Origin: an uncultured Pelagibacteraceae bacterium
GTDB lineage: Bacteria > Pseudomonadota > Alphaproteobacteria > Pelagibacterales > Pelagibacteraceae
DNA: 57,222 nucleotides
Assembly: GCA_902610115.1 (NCBI GenBank)
Contig: CACLUK010000005.1
Location: forward strand, 1 to 57,222
Direction: 5' to 3'
Part shown: one piece after another, positions 7,881 to 14,754 of the stretch
How positions within the stretch are numbered: the stretch's first letter is position 1
Layout of the letters: every line of letters starts with the position of its first letter
Made by a program: the position numbers and the translations under genes
The notes under the pieces: generated by a model
The model's input: only the letters and a program-made list of their open reading frames with translations
Database searches by the model: none
What the model was told of the DNA's origin: nothing

Positions 7881-9148
7881 TGGAAAAGAGAGATATCATT
7901 CAGTCATTTAAAGATAGTTTGTTTACAGGCTTAATTGCTTTAGCTTTGTTTGGTCCAATAGTAGGTTTAAGAACTGTATCAAAAGGTGAAGGGCTATTCA
8001 TAACTCCACAATGGGGAGTAGTTTTTTTACTAGTTGGATTATGTATTTTAGGAAGATTTTTAATTAATTTAAATTCCGCTAGAAAAACTGAAATTACTTT
8101 TTTTTCAAAGTTCACCTCTAAGTTTTCAGCGATAACCGAAGATAAAGCTAAACATTTTGCAATTACTGGTATTTTGTTTGCAGTAGTATTTCCATTTCTA
8201 CCATTTACTGACAGATACTTTATGGATGTAGCAATAATGATTTTAACTTATATCATGTTAGGATGGGGTTTAAACATTGTAGTTGGTTTAGCTGGTCTTC
8301 TTGATTTAGGTTATGTAGCTTTTTATGCAGTCGGCGCTTACTCTTACGCACTTATTGCCACAACGTTCGGTTGGTCTTTTTGGATTTGTTTACCTTTAGC
8401 TGGAATATTTGCAGCTTTTTTTGGAATTTTACTTGGTTTTCCAGTTCTAAGATTAAGAGGAGATTATCTTGCGATTGTTACTTTAGGATTTGGAGAAATT
8501 ATAAGAATTATTTTAATCAATTGGTATGAGGTAACTAATGGACCTGACGGAATAACAGGAATACCGCGACCATCTTTTTTTGGATTACCTTTTAAAAGAT
8601 CTCCAGATGAAGGGGAAACAAGTTTTCATTTGTTTTTCAATTTTGAATATTCCACAATGCACCGAATAATATTTTTATACTATTTAATTTTAGTATTAGC
8701 CTTAATTACAAATTACTTTACGCTGAAGATAAGAAAACTTCCCGTTGGAAGGGCCTGGGAGGCTTTAAGAGAAGATGAAATAGCTTGTAAATCCTTAGGA
8801 GTTAATCCTACAAATACAAAATTAACTGCTTTTGCGATTGGTGCTATGTTTGGTGGTTTCGCTGGTTCATTTTTTGCGACACGACAAGCATTTATAAGTC
8901 CAGAAAGTTTTACATTCATTGAGTCCGCAATCATTGTTGCTATTGTTGTATTAGGTGGCATGGGCTCGCAAACCGGAGTAGTTCTAGCTTCAATTTTCTT
9001 AATCGGAATAACAGAAATGTTTAGAGATTTAGAGCAATTTAGAATGATCGCTTTTGGTGGAGCCATGGTTTTAATAATGGTGTTTAAACCCAAAGGAATA
9101 CTAGCAAATAGGAAGCCTACTATACTTATGCACGGAGATAAGAAATGA
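7880..9148 (+). CDS. livM: Branched-chain amino-acid ABC transporter permease LivM
   Basis: 422 residues. About 90 N-terminal residues form two extra membrane segments, then comes the conserved LivM core with 'NIVVGLAGLLDLGYVAFYAVGAY', 'LRGDYLAIVTLGFGEIIRI' and 'AIVVLGGMGSQTGVVLA'. Start and stop overlap livH and livG (one and four bases), showing tight coupling of the operon. The length matches the long LivM forms of E. coli rather than the short ones (about 300). Confidence 0.95.
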   Translation: MEKRDIIQSFKDSLFTGLIALALFGPIVGLRTVSKGEGLFITPQWGVVFLLVGLCILGRFLINLNSARKTEITFFSKFTSKFSAITEDKAKHFAITGILFAVVFPFLPFTDRYFMDVAIMILTYIMLGWGLNIVVGLAGLLDLGYVAFYAVGAYSYALIATTFGWSFWICLPLAGIFAAFFGILLGFPVLRLRGDYLAIVTLGFGEIIRIILINWYEVTNGPDGITGIPRPSFFGLPFKRSPDEGETSFHLFFNFEYSTMHRIIFLYYLILVLALITNYFTLKIRKLPVGRAWEALREDEIACKSLGVNPTNTKLTAFAIGAMFGGFAGSFFATRQAFISPESFTFIESAIIVAIVVLGGMGSQTGVVLASIFLIGITEMFRDLEQFRMIAFGGAMVLIMVFKPKGILANRKPTILMHGDKK

Positions 9149-9936
9149 GTAATTTATTATCAGTAGAAAATTTAACAATGAAGTTCGGTGGCTTGACCGC
9201 AATAGATGATTTAAGTTTTGATGCAAAAAATAATCAAATTACTTCTATCATTGGACCTAATGGTGCAGGAAAAACAACTGTATTTAATTGCCTAACAGGA
9301 TTCTACAAACCTACTAATGGTCAAATGTTTTTACACAAAGAAGATAGCAAAATTTCACTAAGAAAATATACTGACTTTAAAATAGCTTATGTTGCTAAAG
9401 TAGCTAGAACTTTTCAAAATATTAGATTGTTTCCAGCAATGTCAGTTCTTGAAAATTTGTTAGTCGCTCAACACAACGAATTAATGGTAGCTTCTGGTTA
9501 TTCTTTATTTGGTTTACTTAATCTTAAAACCTATAGAGATAAAGAACAGCTAGCAGTTGATAAAGCGAAATACTGGTTAGATATTATTGGTTTAACTCAT
9601 AGAGCAGATGATAATGCAGGAGACCTACCCTATGGCGATCAAAGAAAATTAGAAATTGTTCGTGCAATGTGTATTAAACCAAGGCTATTATGCTTAGACG
9701 AACCAGCTGCAGGATTAAATCCAAAAGAGTCAGCTGAACTGAATAAACTTTTAAAATTTATTAAAACAGAAAAACAAACAGGAATTTTATTAATTGAACA
9801 TGATATGAGTGTGGTAATGGGCATTTCCGACCATGTAGTTGTTTTAAATTATGGTAAAAAAATATTTGAAGGAACAGCCGAACAAACTAAAAATAGCAAA
9901 GAGGTTATTGAAGCTTATCTAGGAGTAGATGAATAA
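9145..9936 (+). CDS. livG: Branched-chain amino-acid ABC transporter ATPase LivG
   Basis: 263-residue cytoplasmic ATPase subunit. Walker A 'GPNGAGKTT' at residues 37-45, Q-loop in 'ARTFQNIRLF', ABC signature degenerate as 'LPYGDQRKLEI', Walker B 'LLCLDEPAAG' and switch histidine in 'LLIEHDMSVV'. The altered signature (LPYGDQ for LSGGQ) is the normal LivG state. ATG overlaps livM by four bases (ATGA), and the stop shares one base with livF. Confidence 0.96.
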   Translation: MSNLLSVENLTMKFGGLTAIDDLSFDAKNNQITSIIGPNGAGKTTVFNCLTGFYKPTNGQMFLHKEDSKISLRKYTDFKIAYVAKVARTFQNIRLFPAMSVLENLLVAQHNELMVASGYSLFGLLNLKTYRDKEQLAVDKAKYWLDIIGLTHRADDNAGDLPYGDQRKLEIVRAMCIKPRLLCLDEPAAGLNPKESAELNKLLKFIKTEKQTGILLIEHDMSVVMGISDHVVVLNYGKKIFEGTAEQTKNSKEVIEAYLGVDE

Positions 9937-10655
9937 TGCTTAAGATTTCTAATGTGGAAACTTTTTACGGAAAAATTCAAGCACTCAGAGGTGTTGACCT
10001 TGATGTAAATGATGGTGAAGTTGTATCTTTAATTGGCTCTAATGGAGCAGGTAAATCAACTTTACTTATGACAATTAGTGGAGTTAATAAAGCTAAAAGA
10101 GGAAATATAGTTTTTAATGGTGAAAATATTGAGAATAAAGACCCTCACAAAATAGTCGATATGGGTATTTGCCAAGTACCAGAAGGAAGAAGAATATTTT
10201 CAAGATTAACTGTAGAAGAAAATTTAAGATTAGGTGCCCATGCTAATGAAAAAGGGAAGTACTTTGAGAATGATATTAAGGAAGTTTATGATTTATTTCC
10301 TGTTTTAAGCGATAGAAAAACGCAAAGAGGTGGAACACTTTCAGGAGGAGAACAGCAAATGCTAGCGATAGGAAGAGCATTAATGAGTAAACCTAAAGTA
10401 CTTTTATTAGATGAACCTTCGCTAGGAATAGCACCTAAACTGGTAAATCAAATTTTTGTTTCAATAAAAAATATTAACAAAGAAAAAAATGTTACTATCT
10501 TTTTAGTAGAACAAAATGCAAAAAAGGCTTTGGAACTTGCCGATAGAGCATATGTTTTAGTAAATGGAAAGGTGACCATAAAGGGTCCTGGTAAAGAGTT
10601 ACTTAAAAATAAAGACATACAAGCCGCTTATCTCGAGGGTGGGGCAAAAAATTAA
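9936..10655 (+). CDS. livF: Branched-chain amino-acid ABC transporter ATPase LivF
   Basis: 239 residues, second ATPase of the heterodimer. Walker A 'GSNGAGKST' at 34-42, 'QVPEGRRIFSRLTVEENL' typical of LivF, signature 'LSGGEQQ', Walker B 'VLLLDEPSLG'. It starts on the last base of the livG stop. The permease/ATPase block ends here. The receptor gene follows after a 78-base gap that holds a palindrome and its own ribosome site. Confidence 0.96.
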   Translation: MLKISNVETFYGKIQALRGVDLDVNDGEVVSLIGSNGAGKSTLLMTISGVNKAKRGNIVFNGENIENKDPHKIVDMGICQVPEGRRIFSRLTVEENLRLGAHANEKGKYFENDIKEVYDLFPVLSDRKTQRGGTLSGGEQQMLAIGRALMSKPKVLLLDEPSLGIAPKLVNQIFVSIKNINKEKNVTIFLVEQNAKKALELADRAYVLVNGKVTIKGPGKELLKNKDIQAAYLEGGAKN

Positions 10656-10668
10656 ATTTTTTTCATAT

Positions 10669-10682
10669 TTACAATATTGTAA
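10669..10682. promoter_or_regulatory. 14-base palindrome ahead of the amino-acid receptor gene
   Basis: TTACAATATTGTAA is a perfect 14-base palindrome 51 bases before the receptor start. It could be a dimeric repressor site that sets receptor expression apart from the permease genes, or a short hairpin in the transcript. No T run follows, so termination is unlikely. Weak evidence in an AT-rich gap. Confidence 0.35.
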
Positions 10683-10733
10683 TTAAGGTGTTCAATGTCA
10701 ATAATTAATTAATTAACAACAAAGGGAAATAAT

Positions 10734-11837
10734 ATGTTAAGAACGTTCAATAAACTTCTTTCATTAATTGCCGGAACATTAATGCTTGCAACATTATCAG
10801 CTAAAGCTGAAGTTGTTGTTGCTTCTGCTGGACCTATGTCTGGTCAGTACGCTTCATTTGGTGCTCAGCTAAAAGCTGGTGCTGAAATGTGGTTAAAGCA
10901 CGTTAATAAAAAAGGTGGAATTAATGGTGAGAAAGTTAAATTAGAAATCGGAGATGATGCTTGCGATCCTAAACAAGCTGTTGCTGTAGCCAACAAATTT
11001 GCTGGTCAAGGCGTAGCTTATGTTGCAGGTCACTTCTGCTCTGGTTCTTCAATTCCAGCTTCTGCGGTTTACAATGAAGAGGGAATTATTCAAGTTTCAC
11101 CAGCTTCAACAAATCCAGCCTTAACGGATAAAGGTGGTAAATATACTTTTAGAGTTTGTGGTCGAGATGATCAGCAAGGCGAAGTTGCTGGTAAATTCTT
11201 AGCTGAAAATTACAAAGGTAAAAAAGTAGCTATCCTTCATGACAAAACTGCTTACGGAAAAGGTTTAGCAGATGCGACTAGAAAAAACATGAAGAAAGCT
11301 GGTCTTAAAGAGGCAATGTACGAAGCTTACACAGCAGGTGAGAAAGATTACTCTGCTTTAGTTTCAAAACTAAAATCTAATAACATCGATGCAGTTTATC
11401 TTGGTGGTTATCACACAGAAGGCGGTTTGATCGTAAGACAAATGAGAGACCAAGGTATGAAAACTAAATTAATCAGCGGTGACGCTTTAGTTACAGCTGA
11501 GTATTGGGATATTACAGGTGATGCGGGTGAGGGTACGTTAATGACTTTCTCTCCAGACCCAAGAAACAATCCTGCGGCTACAGATGTTGTAAAAGAATTT
11601 AAAGCTGCTGGTATTGAGCCAGAGGGTTATGTTCTTTATTCATACGCTGCGTTACAAGTATTCGAACAAGCTGCTAACCAAGCTGGATCAAACGACCCTG
11701 CTAAGGTTCTCAAAGTAATGAGAAAAGGTAAGTTTGATACTGTAATTGGTTCACTAGGCTTTGATAAAAAAGGTGATGTGAGCTTACCAGGTTACGTATT
11801 TTATGAGTGGAGCAAAGGTAATTACAAAGAACTGTAA
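10734..11837 (+). CDS. Branched-chain amino-acid ABC transporter substrate-binding protein
   Basis: Periplasmic receptor, 367 residues. Signal peptide 1-25 ends 'SAKA'. The mature part has the LivJ/LivK marks: 'VASAGPMSGQYASFGAQLKAGAEMW' region, 'DDACDPKQAVAVANKF', 'GHFCSGSSIPASAVY', and two Cys that probably form the loop disulfide seen in LivJ. An AAAGGGAAATA ribosome site precedes ATG 10734. A strong terminator follows. As last gene, after a gap with its own signals, it can be made in excess over the membrane parts, usual for receptors. The ligand range is not readable. Confidence 0.94.
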   Translation: MLRTFNKLLSLIAGTLMLATLSAKAEVVVASAGPMSGQYASFGAQLKAGAEMWLKHVNKKGGINGEKVKLEIGDDACDPKQAVAVANKFAGQGVAYVAGHFCSGSSIPASAVYNEEGIIQVSPASTNPALTDKGGKYTFRVCGRDDQQGEVAGKFLAENYKGKKVAILHDKTAYGKGLADATRKNMKKAGLKEAMYEAYTAGEKDYSALVSKLKSNNIDAVYLGGYHTEGGLIVRQMRDQGMKTKLISGDALVTAEYWDITGDAGEGTLMTFSPDPRNNPAATDVVKEFKAAGIEPEGYVLYSYAALQVFEQAANQAGSNDPAKVLKVMRKGKFDTVIGSLGFDKKGDVSLPGYVFYEWSKGNYKEL

Positions 11838-11858
11838 TTAAATTGCTTAACTAATTTA

Positions 11859-11884
11859 AAAGGGGGCTTAGGCCCCCTTTTTTA
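11859..11884 (+). terminator. Strong Rho-independent terminator of the liv operon
   Basis: AAAGGGGGC (11859-11867), loop TTAG, GCCCCCTTT (11872-11880) and then a T run to 11883. GC-rich stem of nine pairs with flanking A and T tracts. Confidence 0.93.
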
Positions 11885-11901
11885 TTTATAGAAAGGAATT
11901 T

Positions 11902-12237
11902 ATGGAAATAACTTATGATGATTTTAAAAAGGTACAAATTAAAGTTGGTACTGTCTTAGAAGTAAAAGTAAATGAAAAAGCAAGAAAACCTTCATTAGTA
12001 GTTAAGGTAGATTTTGGAGAAGAGATAGGCATTAAGCAATCCTCAGCACAAATTACTCACTATTACAATCCTGAAAATTTAGTTGGCAAACAAGTTATTG
12101 GGGTTTGTAATTTTCCGACAAAAAATATAGCTGGCGTTGTATCTGAAGTTTTAGTGCTTGGTGCTATTGAAAAAGACGGAAAAGTTGTCCTAGTGCACCC
12201 ATCTCAGAAAACTGATAATGGTTTAGATATTGCATAA
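11902..12237 (+). CDS. csaA: tRNA-binding domain protein, CsaA type
   Basis: 111-residue stand-alone OB-fold of the EMAP/tRNA-bind family. Visible: 'DFKKVQIKVGTVLEVKVNEKARKPS', 'IKQSSAQITHYY', 'LVGKQVIGVCNFPTKNIAGVVSEVLVLGA'. CsaA homologues bind tRNA or act as export-related chaperones. ATG 11902 follows a GAAAGGAA ribosome site right after the liv terminator. Its stop overlaps the next ATG (TAATGA), so the DUF4396 gene is likely coupled. Confidence 0.88.
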   Translation: MEITYDDFKKVQIKVGTVLEVKVNEKARKPSLVVKVDFGEEIGIKQSSAQITHYYNPENLVGKQVIGVCNFPTKNIAGVVSEVLVLGAIEKDGKVVLVHPSQKTDNGLDIA

Positions 12238-12674
12238 TGAGTTCTGAAACATTTAATTGGAGCTGTAAACACACTTGGTCTAGAAGTGCAAAAAATACAT
12301 TTTGGTGTTTACTAGGTTGTTCAATAGGTGATTTTGGAACAATTTTATTTTTTCAATTAACTCAAATTCCTTTTCCTGTTTTAGCAATTATGGTTCTAGC
12401 GATAATTAACGGAATTATTACAAGTATAATTTTAGAAACGATTATCTTGTTAAGACAAAATTTTTCTTTAAAATTAGCTTTTAAAACAGCTGTTGGAATG
12501 AGTTTAATCTCAATGGTAAGCATGGAAATTGCTATGAATGCTACTGATTATTTTCTTACAGGAGGAGCTATTTTAACTTGGTGGGTTGTGCCGATAATGT
12601 TAGCTGTTGGTTTTGTTACCCCTTGGCCATATAATTATTGGAGACTAAAAAAGTTTAACGAAGCTTGCCACTAA
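12237..12674 (+). CDS. DUF4396 domain membrane protein
   Basis: 145 residues with four hydrophobic helices. Family-type features are 'SRSAKNTFWCLLGCSIGDFGTI' near residue 16, 'MSLISMVSMEIAMNATDYFLTG' near 97 and a C-terminal 'WWVVPIMLAVGFVTPWPYNYWRL'. DUF4396 proteins are uncharacterised; some sit next to copper or haem genes, which fits the b561/DUF411/cytochrome c' neighbours. It starts one base inside the csaA stop. Its last four bases overlap the end of the convergent b561 gene. Confidence 0.75.
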   Translation: MSSETFNWSCKHTWSRSAKNTFWCLLGCSIGDFGTILFFQLTQIPFPVLAIMVLAIINGIITSIILETIILLRQNFSLKLAFKTAVGMSLISMVSMEIAMNATDYFLTGGAILTWWVVPIMLAVGFVTPWPYNYWRLKKFNEACH

Positions 12675-13201
12675 GCAATTTTGTTTAAAATTTTGTCCTT
12701 AAAAACAAAATGATGAACAATCACTGCTAATATATGTAGGCTTACAAGTGCCAACAACAAGTAATTAGCGTAAATATGTACTTCGTAATAAGCATCAGCT
12801 AAAACAAAATTATCTTTTTCAAATCCATATTTAAAAAATATGAAATTAAGTTTTTCTCCCATATAAAGTTTCTTAAGAATCCCAGAAATAGTTATGGAAA
12901 AAATAGATACATAAAGCAAAAAATGGTTAGCCTTTCCAATGAAGACTTGTCCTCTAAAAAAACTTTTATTTTCAGATGGACCTTTGTTAAAAAATTTCCA
13001 AATTAGCCTAAACAATGTAAGATAGAAAACAGTTATTCCTATTAAGATATGTATATTTTCAAGTTCAATCCTTTCGTCAGAAAATTCAAGCCCTACTAAA
13101 TAAAATCCAAAAGGAACCTGGGCTATTAAGACAATAAATGTTAGCCAATGGAACAATTTGGCCAATAGGCCATATTCATTTTGACTGTTAAAAATTCTCA
13201 T
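12671..13201 (-). CDS. Cytochrome b561 family protein
   Basis: 176-residue four-helix membrane dihaem cytochrome. Candidate haem-ligand histidines are in 'LLAKLFHWLTF' (helix 1), 'NIHILIGI' (helix 2), 'NHFLLYV' (helix 3) and 'SLHILAVIVHHFVFKD' (helix 4). It would pass electrons from quinol to a periplasmic acceptor or oxygen species. Divergent from DUF411 with only 18 bases between start codons. The cytochrome c' two genes away could be a partner; this is inferred from position only. Confidence 0.88.
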   Translation of the reverse strand: MRIFNSQNEYGLLAKLFHWLTFIVLIAQVPFGFYLVGLEFSDERIELENIHILIGITVFYLTLFRLIWKFFNKGPSENKSFFRGQVFIGKANHFLLYVSIFSITISGILKKLYMGEKLNFIFFKYGFEKDNFVLADAYYEVHIYANYLLLALVSLHILAVIVHHFVFKDKILNKIA

Positions 13202-13219
13202 TATTAATTATAATTAAAC

Positions 13220-13702
13220 ATGACATTAAAAAACACCATATCTAAATTCATTATTTTTATAGTAGTATTATTCTTTGTTTTTTATATCTTTAATTTTGTC
13301 ACAGATAAAAAAGACGCTTTAGCCAACATTAACAATAAACAAATCGTTGAAGTTTTTAAAACTCCTTCATGCGGATGTTGTTATGGCTATGTTTTATTTT
13401 TAGAGGAAGAAAAATTCAAAGTTAAACAAACAGATATGAGAAGCCTTCATACAATAAAACAAAAATATAATATTCCTGTCGAAATGCAGTCATGTCATAC
13501 TACTATTATGGGTAAATACTTTATTGAAGGACACGTCCCCTTTGAAGCAGTAAATAAATTATTAAAAGAGCAACCAGATATTGATGGTATAGCTTTGCCT
13601 GGAATGCCAATTGGTACACCCGGAATGCCAGGTGATAAAGATGAGCCTTACGTTATTTATCAACTTAAAGATGGGAAATCTTCAGTATTCATGACAATAT
13701 AA
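13220..13702 (+). CDS. DUF411 metal-binding protein
   Basis: 160 residues with one N-terminal membrane segment (about 8-27). The DUF411 core has 'VEVFKTPSCGCCYGY' with C51, C53 and C54, 'MQSCHTTIMGKYFIEGHVP' and 'IDGIALPGMPIGTPGMPG' with Met-rich loop. Cys and Met ligands suggest periplasmic copper handling, in line with DUF411 proteins found in copper and cytochrome oxidase loci. Stop is five bases before the cytochrome c' gene, so an operon is likely. Confidence 0.87.
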   Translation: MTLKNTISKFIIFIVVLFFVFYIFNFVTDKKDALANINNKQIVEVFKTPSCGCCYGYVLFLEEEKFKVKQTDMRSLHTIKQKYNIPVEMQSCHTTIMGKYFIEGHVPFEAVNKLLKEQPDIDGIALPGMPIGTPGMPGDKDEPYVIYQLKDGKSSVFMTI

Positions 13703-13707
13703 ACTTC

Positions 13708-14157
13708 ATGAAACAAAAAATAAAAATAATAAAAAAACTTATTATTATTTTTTCTTTGTGCTTTTCTTTTTCTGCCAATGCTCAAACTGTAGAGGAAATT
13801 ATTAAAGGTAGAAAAGCAATGTTTAGCGAAAATTATCAAAACGCTAAAAAAATATCTATATTGCTGAAATCTAAAAGAATTAAAGAGGCTAAACCTTTAA
13901 TGAAAAAAATTTCAGATAATTATATAAAATTATTAGATTATTTTCCTGAAAATGCAAAAGAGGGGTTTAAAACAGGAGCACTACCGAGCATTTGGGAGAA
14001 TAAAGATGAATTCAATAATTTAATGAAAAAAGCATCAGATGATATGATAAAACTTGCCAAAGTAATTGAGACTGCTGAAGATCTAAGAGCAGTGCAGAAA
14101 GAATTAATGTGGAGCAATTGTTCGGCTTGTCATAGTAAGTTTAGAGCGCCTCATTAA
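13708..14157 (+). CDS. Cytochrome c' family protein
   Basis: 149 residues. Signal peptide to 'SFSANAQ' (about residue 26). Four-helix bundle pattern and a single haem site 'CSACH' near the C-terminus, the arrangement unique to cytochromes c'. These bind NO or other gases at a five-coordinate haem in the periplasm. The neighbouring DUF411 (same strand) and b561 (opposite strand) genes suggest a periplasmic redox or metal-stress unit. Confidence 0.85.
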   Translation: MKQKIKIIKKLIIIFSLCFSFSANAQTVEEIIKGRKAMFSENYQNAKKISILLKSKRIKEAKPLMKKISDNYIKLLDYFPENAKEGFKTGALPSIWENKDEFNNLMKKASDDMIKLAKVIETAEDLRAVQKELMWSNCSACHSKFRAPH

Positions 14158-14163
14158 ATTTAA

Positions 14164-14751
14164 ATGCAACTTTTTCCATTAATCTTATTCGGTATTGCAA
14201 CCGCGTTTTCTCCTGGTCCAAATAATATTATGACATCTTATACAGCTTTTAATTTTGGGTTTAGAAAAGCAATTCCTACAATGCTTGGTGTTATTATTGG
14301 ATGGACACTATTAATTATTCTTTTGCAACTTACATCTGGAGCTATTTTTCAAAAGTATGCATTTATTCAAACTACAATAAAAATATTAGGATCAATCTAC
14401 TTACTTTATATGGCATACAAATTATCTTTTGCAGGACAAACAAAAGATAAAAAAATTGATCCAAAACCAGTAACTTTTTTGAATACTTTTTGGTTTCAAT
14501 TCGTAAATCCTAAAAGCATTATCGTTGGCTTAACTTCAATTTCCTTATTTATTGATACTCAAAATAATTACTTAAGAGACTCAATTGTTTTAACATTTGT
14601 TTGGTTTTTAATGGCTGTTGGAAGCCAAACAGCTTGGTGTTTAATGGGTAAATATATGAGAAAATTCGCCACAAGTGATAAATTTATTAAGAATTTTAAT
14701 TACACAATGTCTTTTTTACTTATCGTTTGTGTGATTTTGTTCTATGTATAG
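14164..14751 (+). CDS. LysE family amino-acid exporter
   Basis: 195 residues, six hydrophobic segments. The opening 'LILFGIATAFSPGPNNIMTSYTAFNFGFRKAIPTMLGVIIGW' is the LysE/RhtB signature (PGP in helix 1), and 'TFWFQFVNPKSIIVGLTSISLF' is its mid-protein match. It exports an amino acid or derivative; substrate unknown. ATG 14164 has no clear ribosome site and sits six bases after the cytochrome c' stop. Confidence 0.87.
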   Translation: MQLFPLILFGIATAFSPGPNNIMTSYTAFNFGFRKAIPTMLGVIIGWTLLIILLQLTSGAIFQKYAFIQTTIKILGSIYLLYMAYKLSFAGQTKDKKIDPKPVTFLNTFWFQFVNPKSIIVGLTSISLFIDTQNNYLRDSIVLTFVWFLMAVGSQTAWCLMGKYMRKFATSDKFIKNFNYTMSFLLIVCVILFYV

Positions 14752-14754
14752 CGC

